This document shows, piece after piece, positions 35,415-45,162 of a stretch of DNA of 64,000 nt. Made by a program: the position numbers and the translations under genes. Source of the DNA: Loktanella sp. D2R18. Lineage in GTDB: Bacteria; Pseudomonadota; Alphaproteobacteria; Rhodobacterales; Rhodobacteraceae. Numbering within the stretch: position 1 is the stretch's first letter; every line of letters starts with the position of its first letter. The DNA is taken from the NCBI RefSeq assembly GCF_003318235.1, contig NZ_QOCG01000004.1, positions 186,001 to 250,000 on the forward strand, written 5' to 3'. Under the pieces are notes generated by a model that was not told the DNA's origin, searched no databases, and saw only the letters and a program-made list of their open reading frames with translations.

Positions 35415-37607
35415 TTATTGATCGATAATCGCGTTCAAGGTCGCTGATGGGCGCATCGCCGCAGCGGTTTTGACGGGATCTGTGCGGTAATATCCACCAA
35501 GATCAACGGCTGGGCCTTGGGCGGCTGCAAGCTCTGCCAAAATATCAGCTTCGCCTTCGGCAAGTGCTTTTGCAACTGGCGCGAAATACTCTGCCAGTTC
35601 TGGATCGCTGTTTTGGCGCGACAGGGCTTCGGCCCAATAGCGTGCGAACCAATAGTGGCTGTTGCGGTTGTCTGGCTCTCCAACCTTACGAGACGGCGAG
35701 CGGCCATCGTCCAAGATGCCCTGTGTCGCGGCATCAACCGCTTGGCCCAAGACGCGCGCTTTTTCGTTGCCCTTCTGCTCAGACAAGAACGTCAGGCTTT
35801 CGCCCAGCGCACAGAACTCACCAAGGCTGTCCCAACGCAGGTGGTTTTCTTCGGCCAGCTGTTGCACGTGTTTCGGTGCGGAGCCACCAGCGCCCGTTTC
35901 AAACATGCCGCCGCCGTTCATCAGTTTCACGATGGACAGCATTTTAGCAGATGTGGCCAGTTCCAAGATTGGGAACAGATCGGTCAAATAATCGCGCAGC
36001 ACGTTGCCGGTGATGGCAATTGAATTTTGGCCCTTCGTGATTGTCTCAAACGAAGAGCGTGTCGCCGCGCGTGGCGTCATGATGTCGAACTTGTCTGCAA
36101 CGCCGCGCGCTTCGAGGATCGGTTTCACACAGGCGATCAGTTCCGCGTCATGCGCACGATCTTCATCAAGCCAGAAAATAGCATTGCAGTTTTCAGTCTT
36201 CTGACGATCAATCGCAAGGTTTACCCAATCTTCGATCGGTGCTTTGCGCGTAGATGCAGAGCGCCAGATGTCACCAGCTTCGACTGTGTGCTCGTGCAAT
36301 ACGGTGCCGTCTTCGAGGATCATCTTAACGGTGCCAGCTTCGGGGATTTCAAATGTGGTTGGGTGAGAACCGTATTCTTCTGCTTTTTGCGCCATCAAAC
36401 CAACGTTTTGTACTGTGCCAGCAGTCGCTGGGTTCAGCTTTCCGTTCTCTTTGAAGAAGTTGATCGATTCATCATAGATCGGTGCGTAGGAATTATCTGG
36501 GATCACACAATTTGCGTCTGCTTCCTTGCCGTCTGGGCCCCAGCCCTTGCCGCCAGCGCGGATAAGCGCGGGCATAGACGCATCAATGATTACGTCTGAT
36601 GAAACGTGCAAGTTGGTCAGGCCTTTGTCGCTGTCGACCATATACATTGGCGGACGTGATGCGATGCAGGCGTCGATGTCAGCAACGATTGCGGCGTTGT
36701 CTTTCACGCGCGCCAACATATCGCCCAGACCTGAATTAGGGTTCACGCCAAGATCCGCAAGCGCGTCACCGTAGGCCTCAAAAACTGGTGCAAGGAACGC
36801 TTTGACCGCGTGGCCAAAGATGATCGGGTCGGACACTTTCATCATTGTCGACTTCAGGTGCAGCGAGAACAGCGTTCCGTCTGCCTTGGTCTTTTCGATT
36901 TCAGCAGTCAAAAAGTCCTGAAGTGCGGCGACGCTCATGAATGTCGCGTCAACCACGGTGCCCGCGGGGTAGCTTAGGCCATCCTTAAGAACGATTTCAC
37001 CGTTTGCGGTTTCAAGAACGATTTTGGCCGTCGTTTCCTCGGCAAGCGTTGCCGATTTTTCATTCGAGAAGAAGTCATTGCCAGACATTGACGACACATG
37101 CGTCTTGCTATCTGCGGACCAATCACCCATGCGGTGCGGGTTGTTTTGGGCGAAATTCTTAACGGCCTTCGCAGCGCGACGATCAGAGTTACCTTCGCGC
37201 AGCACCGGGTTCACGGCTGACCCTTTGATCGCATCGTACTTTGCACGCGCGTCTTTTTCGGCATCGGTTTGTGGCGCCTCGGGGTAGTTCGGCACCGCGA
37301 AACCCTTTGACTGCAATTCCGTGATGGCGGCAACCAATTGCGGAACAGAGGCCGAGATATTTGGCAATTTGATAACATTGGCATCAGCCGTTTTCACCAG
37401 TTTGCCAAGTTCAGCCAAATCATCAGATTGGCGTTGGTCCGCGGTCAGATTGTCGGGGAAAGCCGCCAAGATACGGCCCGCAAGGCTGATGTCTTTGGTG
37501 CCAACGGACACGCCTGCGGCGGCCGCGAATTTTTGAATGATGGGCAAGAATGACGCAGACGCTAGTTCAGGTGCTTCGTCGACTTTGGTGTAGATGATAT
37601 CTGACAT
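35415..37607 (-). CDS. icd: NADP-dependent isocitrate dehydrogenase, monomeric type
   Basis: 730 residues, close to the ~740 of monomeric IDH (IDH-II), about twice the size of the dimeric enzyme. Conserved segments include [16 protein letters not shown] [16 protein letters not shown] near residue 80, [27 protein letters not shown] without its first base-pair neighbours, and [20 protein letters not shown] C-terminal sequence. It oxidatively decarboxylates isocitrate to 2-oxoglutarate with NADP in the TCA cycle. It is monocistronic, with its own terminator and a tRNA-Tyr gene upstream on the same strand. Confidence 0.95.
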   Translation of the reverse strand: MSDIIYTKVDEAPELASASFLPIIQKFAAAAGVSVGTKDISLAGRILAAFPDNLTADQRQSDDLAELGKLVKTADANVIKLPNISASVPQLVAAITELQSKGFAVPNYPEAPQTDAEKDARAKYDAIKGSAVNPVLREGNSDRRAAKAVKNFAQNNPHRMGDWSADSKTHVSSMSGNDFFSNEKSATLAEETTAKIVLETANGEIVLKDGLSYPAGTVVDATFMSVAALQDFLTAEIEKTKADGTLFSLHLKSTMMKVSDPIIFGHAVKAFLAPVFEAYGDALADLGVNPNSGLGDMLARVKDNAAIVADIDACIASRPPMYMVDSDKGLTNLHVSSDVIIDASMPALIRAGGKGWGPDGKEADANCVIPDNSYAPIYDESINFFKENGKLNPATAGTVQNVGLMAQKAEEYGSHPTTFEIPEAGTVKMILEDGTVLHEHTVEAGDIWRSASTRKAPIEDWVNLAIDRQKTENCNAIFWLDEDRAHDAELIACVKPILEARGVADKFDIMTPRAATRSSFETITKGQNSIAITGNVLRDYLTDLFPILELATSAKMLSIVKLMNGGGMFETGAGGSAPKHVQQLAEENHLRWDSLGEFCALGESLTFLSEQKGNEKARVLGQAVDAATQGILDDGRSPSRKVGEPDNRNSHYWFARYWAEALSRQNSDPELAEYFAPVAKALAEGEADILAELAAAQGPAVDLGGYYRTDPVKTAAAMRPSATLNAIIDQ

Positions 37608-37720
37608 AGGAACCTCTTGTGATTGAGTTGCCTTGCTCCATAGCGGATGTCACTGCCATCGTCCACAGTATACCGCTGCATACGGAGCGAGAATTCACAA
37701 CTCATTAAAACGCAAAAACT

Positions 37721-37805
37721 TGGTGGGGAGTCTAGGATTTGAACCTAGGTGGGTTGCCCCAACGGATTTACAATCCGCCGCAATTGACCGCTCTGCCAAC
37801 TCCCC
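37721..37805 (-). tRNA. tRNA-Tyr (GTA)
   Basis: 85 nt including an encoded CCA end. The acceptor stem pairs GGGGAGT with ACTCCCC, the anticodon arm reads CGGAT-TGTAAAT-style with anticodon GTA, the T arm carries GGTTCAAATCC, and a long variable arm typical of bacterial tRNA-Tyr is present. It is transcribed toward icd. The 213 bp between it and the small gene at 38019 hold no further gene that I can support. Confidence 0.95.
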
Positions 37806-38018
37806 TGAGTTGGTCAATGGGTCTGGTGGTGTATTTGAAGTATGAAACAATCAACCAGCGCCCATCATTCGGACGCTTTCGCGTCCGCTAAATATAATAG
37901 TTTTGCTGTTGGTTCATCTGTTTCATACGGGCCGCTTAACACGGTCTAAAACAGAGAGCAAGCCAAATTCTGCATTCAAGAGATGAAGCACCGTTGACGA
38001 TGAAAGCAAGTGATGTGA

Positions 38019-38453
38019 ATGTGTCCTATGGATGATACACGTTCCCCTCCTATATCAGCAAATCTAATATGGTCGCTTAGGGCGCTTGCGCAGGACGCAG
38101 AGACACAATTTCGGCTGTATCAATGCTACGATGAAGCCGCTGATGACCTGGTCTTAGATTTTGAAAGCCATCTACGTTCGGAACCTGCCAACTTTCTAAG
38201 TGAGAATCCCGACATCAAGTGTTTGGATGATTTGATTACCAGCAAGTCAGGCATCGTCGGTTACTGGAACAAGGATGCTATGCTACACTCTAAATTCTGG
38301 CAAAACATCAGAACCAACGCCAAAATGATACTTCTCCAACGAGAGTTTCCCGTGACCGCGCCTGAGCCATTAAACTTTACGTTTATAAATGTGGACGAAG
38401 CGGATAGGCGTTGGAACCTTTTTGCTAGGCTGCGTGCAATCATCGGCCTCTAG
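38019..38453 (+). CDS. hypothetical protein
   Basis: 144 residues, soluble, with no signal peptide, membrane segment or motif that I recognise. It has fair acidic/basic balance and a Trp-rich second half (GYWNKDAM, SKFWQNIR, DRRWNLFARLRAI). A second ATG at 38028 is also possible; neither has a convincing ribosome-binding site. Base composition is visibly more A+T-rich than its neighbours, suggesting an accessory gene. It is alone between tRNA-Tyr and the aldehyde dehydrogenase terminator. Confidence 0.55.
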   Translation: MCPMDDTRSPPISANLIWSLRALAQDAETQFRLYQCYDEAADDLVLDFESHLRSEPANFLSENPDIKCLDDLITSKSGIVGYWNKDAMLHSKFWQNIRTNAKMILLQREFPVTAPEPLNFTFINVDEADRRWNLFARLRAIIGL

Positions 38454-38491
38454 GCCGATGTAATCGCGGGTTTGATGTACCGCTTAAAACA

Positions 38492-38515
38492 GGCAGCCGC
38501 GAAAACGCGGCTGCC
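38492..38515. terminator. bidirectional terminator between hypothetical gene and aldehyde dehydrogenase
   Basis: GGCAGCCGCG and CGCGGCTGCC form a perfect 10-bp stem with an AAAA loop. On the minus strand TGTTTTAAG follows and on the plus strand CTTTC. It lies 12 bp after the aldehyde dehydrogenase stop. Confidence 0.82.
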
Positions 38516-38526
38516 CTTTCATCGCT

Positions 38527-40047
38527 TTAGAAGAAACCCAATTTATTTGGGTTATAGCTGACCAGCATGTTTTTGGTCTGCTGGTAGTGGTCCAACATCA
38601 TTTTGTGGTTCTCACGTCCAACGCCGGATTGCTTATATCCGCCAAAGGCCGCGTGCGCCGGATAGGCGTGGTAGTTATTGACCCAGACGCGCCCGGCTTC
38701 GATCCCACGTCCAAAGCGGTAGCAGGTGTTCATATCGCGCGACCACACACCGGCACCTAGCCCGTACATCGTGTCATTGGCGATTTCCATCGCTTCGGCT
38801 TCGTCCTTGAAGGTCGTGACCGATACAACGGGGCCAAAGATTTCCTCTTGGAAGACCCGCATCTTGTTGTGGCCCTTGAGGATCGTCGGTTCGATATAAT
38901 AGCCGTGATCAAGATCGCCGCCCATAACAGCGGCTTTGCCACCAGCAAGCACCTCTGCACCTTCTTCCGCGCCGATCTGGAGATAGGATAAGATCTTTTC
39001 TTGCTGTTCACGGCATGACTGCGCACCAACCATTGTATCGGGCAAACGCGGATCACCTTGTTTGATCGCTTTTACCCGCGCAATCGCGCGCGTGATAAAT
39101 TCTTCATAGATGTCTTCTTGAATCAGCGCGCGGCTTGGGCTTGTACAGACTTCGCCTTGGTTGAATGCAAACAGCACAAAACCTTCGACAGCTTTGTCTA
39201 AGAACGCATCATCCTTGGCCATCACATCCGAGAAAAAGATGTTAGGTGACTTACCGCCAAGTTCAAGCGTGACCGGGATCAGGTTTTCAGTCGCGGCCTC
39301 CATGATTTTGCGCCCTGTTTCCGTCGATCCGGTGAACGCAATTTTAGCGATCCGTGACGATGACGCGAGCGCCGCGCCAACTTCGCCGCCGAAGCCGTTT
39401 ACGATGTTAAGCACGCCAGCAGGCAATAGATCTGCGATCAGTTCCGCAACAACCATAATCGCGGCGGGCGTTTGTTCTGCGGGTTTGATCACAACGCAGT
39501 TGCCCGCAGCCAATGCCGGTGCCAGTTTCCACGCGGCCATAAGAACAGAGAAATTCCATGGGATAATCTGCCCGACGACACCCAATGGCTCGTGGAAATG
39601 ATAGGCGACAGTATCGGCGTCGATTTCCGACATAGTGCCCTCTTGCCCCCGCAGTGCACCGGCAAAATAGCGGAAGTGATCTACCGCAAGCGGGATGTCA
39701 GCCGCCATGCTTTCGCGAATTGGCTTACCGTTGTCCCACGTTTCAGCCGTAGCAACGCGTTCTAGGTTCGCTTCGATTGTATCCGCAATCTTTAACAATA
39801 GATTTGAACGCTCAGTCGCCGAGGTCGCGCCCCAAGCGGCTTTCGCGGCGTGGGCTGCATCCAAGGCTAGCTCTACATCCGCCGCATCTGACCTGGCGAT
39901 TTCACACACGACAGCGCCAGTGATCGGCGTTGTGTTGTCAAAATAGCGACCATTTACCGGCGCCACGAATTTCCCACCGATAAAGTTATCATAACGGCTT
40001 TTAAACGGAGAGCTAAACTGCTGCTCTGTTTGTGTCATCTCATTCAT
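38527..40047 (-). CDS. NAD-dependent aldehyde dehydrogenase
   Basis: 506 residues from ATG 40047, which follows GGAGGAGAAAATT. Classic ALDH features: cofactor-binding [29 protein letters not shown], the general-base [11 protein letters not shown] glutamate, and the catalytic cysteine in [11 protein letters not shown]. The C-terminal [24 protein letters not shown] is typical of ExaC/acetaldehyde dehydrogenases of the AldA/AldB group. It probably oxidises acetaldehyde or another small aldehyde. An AcoR-like GAF/Fis regulator is encoded about 2.1 kb away and may control it, as seen for related genes. Confidence 0.93.
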   Translation of the reverse strand: MNEMTQTEQQFSSPFKSRYDNFIGGKFVAPVNGRYFDNTTPITGAVVCEIARSDAADVELALDAAHAAKAAWGATSATERSNLLLKIADTIEANLERVATAETWDNGKPIRESMAADIPLAVDHFRYFAGALRGQEGTMSEIDADTVAYHFHEPLGVVGQIIPWNFSVLMAAWKLAPALAAGNCVVIKPAEQTPAAIMVVAELIADLLPAGVLNIVNGFGGEVGAALASSSRIAKIAFTGSTETGRKIMEAATENLIPVTLELGGKSPNIFFSDVMAKDDAFLDKAVEGFVLFAFNQGEVCTSPSRALIQEDIYEEFITRAIARVKAIKQGDPRLPDTMVGAQSCREQQEKILSYLQIGAEEGAEVLAGGKAAVMGGDLDHGYYIEPTILKGHNKMRVFQEEIFGPVVSVTTFKDEAEAMEIANDTMYGLGAGVWSRDMNTCYRFGRGIEAGRVWVNNYHAYPAHAAFGGYKQSGVGRENHKMMLDHYQQTKNMLVSYNPNKLGFF

Positions 40048-40174
40048 AATTTTCTCCTCCAAGCCCGAGTCCTCCACCCAGGTTCGAAGACGCTAACGGT
40101 CAACAGATCATGACGTATATGGCCCGTACCAAATATCCACCGCGACCTGTCTCAAAACTGAGACAATGGCAGGA

Positions 40175-41308
40175 CTAGATGCGCACGACCCGCGCAGCGG
40201 TCAGCGGAACCAGCGCCATCAGCAGCGCCAAAAGCCCAATCGCGATCTGCAGATTTGAGGCATCCGCCACGAATCCAACCAATGCAGGCCCAAGCAAAAT
40301 TCCCGCATAGCCCGTTGTCGTGACTGACGCAATTGCAAGGCCCGGTGGCATGACTTTCTGCCGCCCCGCAGCGCTAAACACGATGGGCACGATGTTTGCG
40401 GCCCCCAGCCCAATGAACACAAACCCAGCTAGCGACAGGATCGACAAGGGCGCGGCCGCCACCAGTAGGATGCCAAAAATTGTCAGAATTCCACCAATGA
40501 ATAGCACCCGAAACGCGCCCAGCGCCGTCACAATCCGGTCGCCGGTCAGCCGCGCGATCACCATCGCAATAGAAAATAGGATATAGCCGATACCCGCAGA
40601 TGCCTCTGAAGCCACATCGCGATCAATGATCAGCAACGCCCCCCAATCCAAAACCGCCCCCTCCACCAGGAACGTCACCGCCGCCAACGCAGCAAGCAAA
40701 AGAACGATACCATGCGGGATGGAATAGGGTTCTGGCGCATCACCGCTGACGGCCAACAACCGAGGACTCGCAAACAAGATCGCCGCGAGCGCAATCGCCC
40801 CGCCAACCAGCCCCGAAACCACGACAGAGACACCAGCCGATAAAAGCCCGGTCGTCAGCATCGCCCCAAAGAACCCGCCAACACTGAACTGCGCATGGAA
40901 TCCGGACATGAGCGAGCGGCCTTCTTTGCCTTCGATCTCGGCGCCATGCAGGTTCATCGCGACATCAATTGTTCCAAGCGCAGCCCCAAACAAAAACAAC
41001 GCAGCCCCAAGGGAAACCGGTGATCCCGCCAGCACAAGGACAGGCAAAAACACAACCAATCCAAAGCCCCCCAAAAGCACCATGGGCCGCGCCCCACGGC
41101 GCGCCGCGATCACCCCGGTGATTGGCATCGCAATGATAGACCCCAGCCCAAGACACAGCAAAATCATGCCAAACTGGCCTTCATCAGCGCCGACATTTGC
41201 TTTGATAAAGGGAAAGAGCGGCGCACAGCAGGCCATGGTGAACCCGGCAACAAAGAATGCAACCCGCGTTGCAAGGCGCGCAGGTGCTGTAACGGAATAA
41301 TCAGTCAA
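40175..41308 (-). CDS. MFS transporter
   Basis: 377 residues, about eleven or twelve membrane helices, rich in Ala, Leu and Ile. The MFS loop motif appears as ITGVIAARRGARPMVLLG near residue 60. Sequence features such as DVAMNLHGAEIE and SGFHAQFSVGGF recall the fucose-permease/YbjJ branch. It is 21 bp after a DeoR-family regulator on the same strand, so the pair is probably one operon with a sugar-like ligand. Confidence 0.86.
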   Translation of the reverse strand: MTDYSVTAPARLATRVAFFVAGFTMACCAPLFPFIKANVGADEGQFGMILLCLGLGSIIAMPITGVIAARRGARPMVLLGGFGLVVFLPVLVLAGSPVSLGAALFLFGAALGTIDVAMNLHGAEIEGKEGRSLMSGFHAQFSVGGFFGAMLTTGLLSAGVSVVVSGLVGGAIALAAILFASPRLLAVSGDAPEPYSIPHGIVLLLAALAAVTFLVEGAVLDWGALLIIDRDVASEASAGIGYILFSIAMVIARLTGDRIVTALGAFRVLFIGGILTIFGILLVAAAPLSILSLAGFVFIGLGAANIVPIVFSAAGRQKVMPPGLAIASVTTTGYAGILLGPALVGFVADASNLQIAIGLLALLMALVPLTAARVVRI

Positions 41309-41329
41309 TGAATGTCCTAACTTAGACGG

Positions 41330-42085
41330 TTATGCGTGTATGAATGTTGTGCCCGCGTCTGAAAACGGTGCGGTCATTGTGTGATCACCGTCGGTGATCA
41401 CCGCGCCGATCTGATCGAGGGGCAACGTATGATGTCGCGCGCGGCGGCCAATTTTTTGCGCCCCGGTGACAACGATCGTGCGTGCGGAGGCAGCGTGCAT
41501 CGCTTGTTTCATTTGCGATTCCGCGTGGTCATCGCTGCTCAGCCCGAATGAAGTATCAACACCGCAAGCCCCCAAGATGGCGACATCCGCAGCGACCGCG
41601 CCAGTCTGAAGTTGCCCGATATCCCCGACGGCGATACCGCCGCGGGCGCTTAGCGTTCCGCCAATCAAGAACACCGCAATCGCGTGTTCCTGGCAAGCAA
41701 TCGCAACCCAAGGCGATGGCGTGATAACCAAACGGTTTGTGACACCAGCAAGTAGCGGGACCAACGACAATGTCGTTGCACCACCATCCATCAATAGGGT
41801 TGGCGCATCGCCAATCTCGCGAATTGCGGCGCGGATAATTGCAGGGTTGACTGCATCGGCGGCATTTATGCGTGCATGTAACGGATCAGCTGGGCGCGCA
41901 ATCGGCATTGCGCCACCGCGCACGCGCTGGGCCAAACCGTTTGCTTCAAGCGCAAGTATATCCCGCCGGATCGTATCCAGCGACACATCGAATTCTTTCG
42001 CGACATCGGTCGCGACAATCTGACACCCTGCATCCAATCGCTGCGCGAGGAGACGTTGTCGGGTATCGGGGATATTCAGGTCCAT
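41330..42085 (-). CDS. DeoR-family transcriptional regulator
   Basis: 251 residues from ATG 42085. N-terminal helix-turn-helix (ATDVAKEFDVSLDTIRRDI, about residues 25-43, then GLAQRVRGGA) and a C-terminal DeoR sensor domain with LLMDGGATTLSLVPLL, LIGGTLSARGG and the Asp/Lys-bearing CGVDTSFGL and TGAQKIGRRA pieces. DeoR proteins usually sense sugar phosphates. An upstream in-frame ATG at 42115 lies inside the phased TGCA repeats and is less likely. It precedes an MFS gene. Confidence 0.9.
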   Translation of the reverse strand: MDLNIPDTRQRLLAQRLDAGCQIVATDVAKEFDVSLDTIRRDILALEANGLAQRVRGGAMPIARPADPLHARINAADAVNPAIIRAAIREIGDAPTLLMDGGATTLSLVPLLAGVTNRLVITPSPWVAIACQEHAIAVFLIGGTLSARGGIAVGDIGQLQTGAVAADVAILGACGVDTSFGLSSDDHAESQMKQAMHAASARTIVVTGAQKIGRRARHHTLPLDQIGAVITDGDHTMTAPFSDAGTTFIHA

Positions 42086-42123
42086 GCAAATTCCTGCATA
42101 ATGTTGCAGAATCATGCATAGTG
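42084..42123. repeat. four TGCA-centred direct repeats at 10-bp period
   Basis: ATGCAAATTC, CTGCATAATG, TTGCAGAATC and ATGCATAGTG follow each other without gaps, so the TGCA cores at 42085, 42095, 42105 and 42115 are exactly one helical turn apart. They cover the DeoR start codon and its upstream region, suggesting an autoregulatory operator. Confidence 0.6.
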
Positions 42124-42151
42124 CGATTTTAGGGCCCGGTCAATGTCGGGG

Positions 42152-43114
42152 TTAGTCGCCAATCCCCAGCCGCTTCATCCGGCGGTACAATGTTGCACGC
42201 CCCACACCCAGCGCGCGCGCGGCTTGCGACACATTTCCATCTGCGCGGGCAAGTGCCCGCACGACGGCGGCGCGTTCGGCCTTTATGAAACCCGTCGGTC
42301 CCTCATCCCGGCCAAAAATATCGGACGCCGGGCGCGGGCGCAGCGCGCCGATCAGTTCAAACCCAAAGACTTTGCGCGCATTGCGCGTCGCCCCGACAAC
42401 GATATCATCTGCATCCACAGCCAGAAGCGTCGCAATATCGGCATCACCGCCGTCAGCCACGATGATTCGGGCCTTTGGGAATGACGCGCGAAAGAAGTCA
42501 GATTCGATGGATTTTGCCGTTTGTCCGACCATCGCGCCAATCAATTGATTATAGCTTTCGGTCTGATCAGCCCGCGCGGAAGACACATCTAACGCGGCTA
42601 ACAACCGCCCATCTGTACCAAAAATCGGCGCGTCCATGCAGCTCATCCCTATGTTGCGAGCAAAGAAATGCTCGTTGCGGTGAATCGTGATTTGCCGTTG
42701 CTCTGTCAGGCATGTGCCGATGCCATTGGTACCCTCGGCGGCCTCGCTCCAATCGGCGCCGACACATAGCCCCCAATCGGAAAACGTGTCGCCGTCTGCA
42801 TCTGTACAGCGTTGATCTAAAACAATTCCGGTTTCGTCTGTCAGCAAAACGCCGCAGCCCGAATTGCCCACCAACCCATACAAATGGTCCAGCTTCGGGG
42901 CGGCCACCATCATAAACCGATCGTGCTTGCCGCGCCGGTCGTGCAGGTCTGTTGTATCGATACGGGTCACGCTGACATCATCTGCCGGATCAAGCCCATG
43001 GTGTTCCACCGACCGCCGCCAAGATGCCGCCAAAGCAGATCGCGCCGCTGCAGATCCTGAGTGCACCGCACCCATAATCCTATCGATGTGTAACTTTTTC
43101 TCTGAAATGACCAT
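42152..43114 (-). CDS. AcoR-like GAF/Fis-type regulator without AAA+ domain
   Basis: 320 residues. The N-terminal ~220 residues resemble the GAF sensor half of AcoR-type activators (ALAASWRRSVEHHGLDP, AAEGTNGIGTCL, FFARNIGMSCMDAPIF, then LDVSSAR). The C-terminus has a Fis helix-turn-helix (VVRALARADGNVSQAARAL and GVGRATLYRRMKRLG). The central sigma-54 AAA+ ATPase domain of full-length AcoR is absent, so it cannot work as a classical enhancer-binding protein. Related short proteins occur beside alcohol or aldehyde dehydrogenase genes. Its own start is ATG 43114. Confidence 0.88.
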   Translation of the reverse strand: MVISEKKLHIDRIMGAVHSGSAAARSALAASWRRSVEHHGLDPADDVSVTRIDTTDLHDRRGKHDRFMMVAAPKLDHLYGLVGNSGCGVLLTDETGIVLDQRCTDADGDTFSDWGLCVGADWSEAAEGTNGIGTCLTEQRQITIHRNEHFFARNIGMSCMDAPIFGTDGRLLAALDVSSARADQTESYNQLIGAMVGQTAKSIESDFFRASFPKARIIVADGGDADIATLLAVDADDIVVGATRNARKVFGFELIGALRPRPASDIFGRDEGPTGFIKAERAAVVRALARADGNVSQAARALGVGRATLYRRMKRLGIGD

Positions 43115-43270
43115 TCCCCCCTCCCGTGGCTAGTGGCCGTCCTCCGCCCAAACAATAGCGCGCATGTACGCAGATGTCTCGGTTTGTGTTTAGCGGGCTC
43201 ACTATACAGTTTCTCTGTTCGGAACTAATACTAGGCCCAGAGGTTGCGATCAGGGTGGGACAGACAAGCA

Positions 43271-43939
43271 ATGACGAACGAGAATTGGACGGCGCGATTT
43301 CCCGGCCTTGCACGGCTTTCCCCTGAAACCCAACAGATGTTGCAGGAAAAAAGCGTCGTTATCGATGTGCCCGCAAACACAACCATCTTTGGGCCCGGCA
43401 ATTCGCCTGAAAACATGTTATTCTTGCTTGATGGCAGCGTGCGAGTACAACAAGTATCTGAAACCGGTCATGAAATTGTGCTTTACCGCATTCATGCGGG
43501 TCAAAGCTGTGTGCTGACCACAGCTTGTCTTTTGGCGTTTGAAGACTATTCCGCCGAAGGCATTTGCGAGACGGATATTTCTGCAGCTGCCGTGCCACGT
43601 GCGGTGTTTGACGATCTTGTTGCGCAGTCAAAAGAATTCCGCAATTTTGTCTTTGCTGCCTTTTCAAAACGGATCACTGATCTGTTCTTGATGATCGACG
43701 AGGTTGCATTCCAAAAGATGGATGTGCGGCTTGCCGATAAGCTGATCGCCCTTTCTGACGGCCAAGACACAATCGCGACGACGCACCAAAAACTATCAGT
43801 TGAACTGGGCACCGCCCGGGAAGTTATCTCGCGTCAACTGCAAGAATTTCAACGCCGGGGCTGGGTCGCGCAAAGCCGCGGCTGCATCCACTTGATCCAG
43901 CGCAATGCATTAGAAAACTTGGCGGGTTACAGTCGGTGA
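43271..43939 (+). CDS. Crp/Fnr-family transcriptional regulator
   Basis: 222 residues from ATG 43271. A cyclic-nucleotide-binding-like sensor domain (about 1-140, with NTTIFGPGNSPENMLFLLDGS split across the first strands and HAGQSCVLTTACLL) is followed by a winged helix with the recognition segment TAREVISRQLQEF and GWVAQSRGCIHL. Two Cys in the ...SCVLTTACLL stretch could be sulfur or redox sensors. It directly precedes the sulfide/persulfide genes and probably controls them; the GGTGAC/GTCACC palindrome between them is the natural target. Confidence 0.9.
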   Translation: MTNENWTARFPGLARLSPETQQMLQEKSVVIDVPANTTIFGPGNSPENMLFLLDGSVRVQQVSETGHEIVLYRIHAGQSCVLTTACLLAFEDYSAEGICETDISAAAVPRAVFDDLVAQSKEFRNFVFAAFSKRITDLFLMIDEVAFQKMDVRLADKLIALSDGQDTIATTHQKLSVELGTAREVISRQLQEFQRRGWVAQSRGCIHLIQRNALENLAGYSR

Positions 43940-43957
43940 CATAGATTTCGTTCACAT

Positions 43958-43972
43958 GGTGACATTGTCACC
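43958..43972. promoter_or_regulatory. GGTGAC-ATT-GTCACC palindrome, probable Crp/Fnr-type operator
   Basis: GGTGACATTGTCACC has perfect 6-bp arms with a 3-nt centre. It lies 58 bp upstream of the DUF2892 gene and 19 bp after the Crp/Fnr stop codon, where an activator site for the downstream sulfide operon would be expected. Confidence 0.55.
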
Positions 43973-44029
43973 GTCATCGCACAGGCATCCCCTGTAGGTG
44001 ATCCGTGAACAAAACACGGAGCCAAGAAA

Positions 44030-44242
44030 ATGACTGCAAACGTTGGAACAATCGACCGCCTATTGCGCATCATCATTGGTGCGATTCTGCTTGGACTGCC
44101 ATTCATGAGCGGTCTCGCTATTTTTGAAAGCACAACAGTGACCGCAATCGCTGTGATCGCGGGCATAGTTATGTTGGCAACATCCGCGATGCGTTTTTGC
44201 CCACTTTACCGCATTTTCGGCTTACGCACCTGCCGGACCTAA
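44030..44242 (+). CDS. DUF2892 (YgaP membrane-part) protein
   Basis: 70 residues, two hydrophobic helices (about 13-30 and 36-54) after a short N-terminal NVGTIDRLLRIIIG, and a C-terminal Cys pair region (RFCPLYRIFGLRTC). This is the DUF2892 pattern, also found fused to a rhodanese in YgaP and encoded in bacterial sulfide-response operons. It probably sits in the inner membrane. The gene is 24 bp before the persulfide dioxygenase-like gene. Confidence 0.85.
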   Translation: MTANVGTIDRLLRIIIGAILLGLPFMSGLAIFESTTVTAIAVIAGIVMLATSAMRFCPLYRIFGLRTCRT

Positions 44243-44265
44243 CACACGATTTTGGAGGAACCCAA

Positions 44266-45147
44266 ATGACCTATCCTGTTGATATGAACGTCATCCCTGA
44301 TGTGTCTGCGCATTTTGATGAAGCGACAAACACGATCAGCTATATCGTCAAAGACCCATCCAGCGACCACTGCGCTATCGTCGATAGCGTCATGGACATC
44401 GACTATGCTGCCGGTCGGATCACCTATGATCACGCGGATGCGCTGATCAAAGAAGTCCAAGACCGCGGCTTGACCCTTGATTGGATTATCGAGACTCACG
44501 TCCACGCGGACCACCTGTCGGCGGCCCCTTACATTCAGGAAAAACTGGGTGGTAAGATCGGCGTCGGCGACAAGATTTTGGTCGTGCAGGACACATTCGG
44601 GAAGGTCTTTAACGAAGGCACCGAATTCCAACGCGACGGATCGCAATTTGATGCGCTGTTTAAAGATGGCGACACCTATATGATTGGGAACATGCAAGTC
44701 GTTGCAATTTATACCCCCGGTCACACGCCTGCCTGTATGGTGCACGTTGCGGGGAACGCCACATTTACGGGTGATACATTGTTTATGCCGGACGGTGGGT
44801 CCGCCCGCGCAGATTTCCCAGGTGGGGATGCGGGTACGCTTTACGACAGCATTCAAAAAGTGCTCGCGCTGCCAGACGATATGCGTTTGTTCATGTGCCA
44901 CGACTATGGCCCCAACGGGCGCGATATCGCGTGGGAAACTACGGTTGGCGAAGAAAAGGCCCACAACATCCATGTTGGTGCAGGCAAGTCACGCGAAGAC
45001 TTCATCAAGTTCCGCACAGAACGCGATGCCGTGCTTGATATGCCCAAGCTGATTATCCCGTCTTTGCAGGTCAACATGCGCGCTGGCGACGTTCCGACCG
45101 ACTCGGATGGAAACCCAATGCTTAAAGTCCCTGTAAACAAACTTTAA
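44266..45147 (+). CDS. MBL-fold persulfide dioxygenase-like protein
   Basis: 293 residues from ATG 44266, preceded by GGAGGA; upstream in-frame codons overlap the DUF2892 gene. The metallo-hydrolase motif HVHADHLSAA (about residue 80), GHTPACMVH, FTGDTLF and a distal CHDYG give the metal ligands. It is closest to ETHE1/Blh-type persulfide dioxygenases, which oxidise glutathione persulfide to sulfite with iron and oxygen. The ALFKDGDTY and DYGPNGRD segments fit that group. Position between DUF2892 and the DUF442-SQR gene supports a role in sulfide detoxification. Confidence 0.88.
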   Translation: MTYPVDMNVIPDVSAHFDEATNTISYIVKDPSSDHCAIVDSVMDIDYAAGRITYDHADALIKEVQDRGLTLDWIIETHVHADHLSAAPYIQEKLGGKIGVGDKILVVQDTFGKVFNEGTEFQRDGSQFDALFKDGDTYMIGNMQVVAIYTPGHTPACMVHVAGNATFTGDTLFMPDGGSARADFPGGDAGTLYDSIQKVLALPDDMRLFMCHDYGPNGRDIAWETTVGEEKAHNIHVGAGKSREDFIKFRTERDAVLDMPKLIIPSLQVNMRAGDVPTDSDGNPMLKVPVNKL

Positions 45148-45162
45148 TCGAGGAGCGCGACA

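Noticed and set aside
37633..37845. Open frame across the tRNA-Tyr gene
   Set aside because: It is the antisense reading of the tRNA; such translated tRNA-Tyr fragments are common false proteins.
37721..38453. Genomic island inserted at tRNA-Tyr
   Set aside because: The orphan gene is on the 5' side of the tRNA, no integrase is present, and I see no repeat of the tRNA 3' end.
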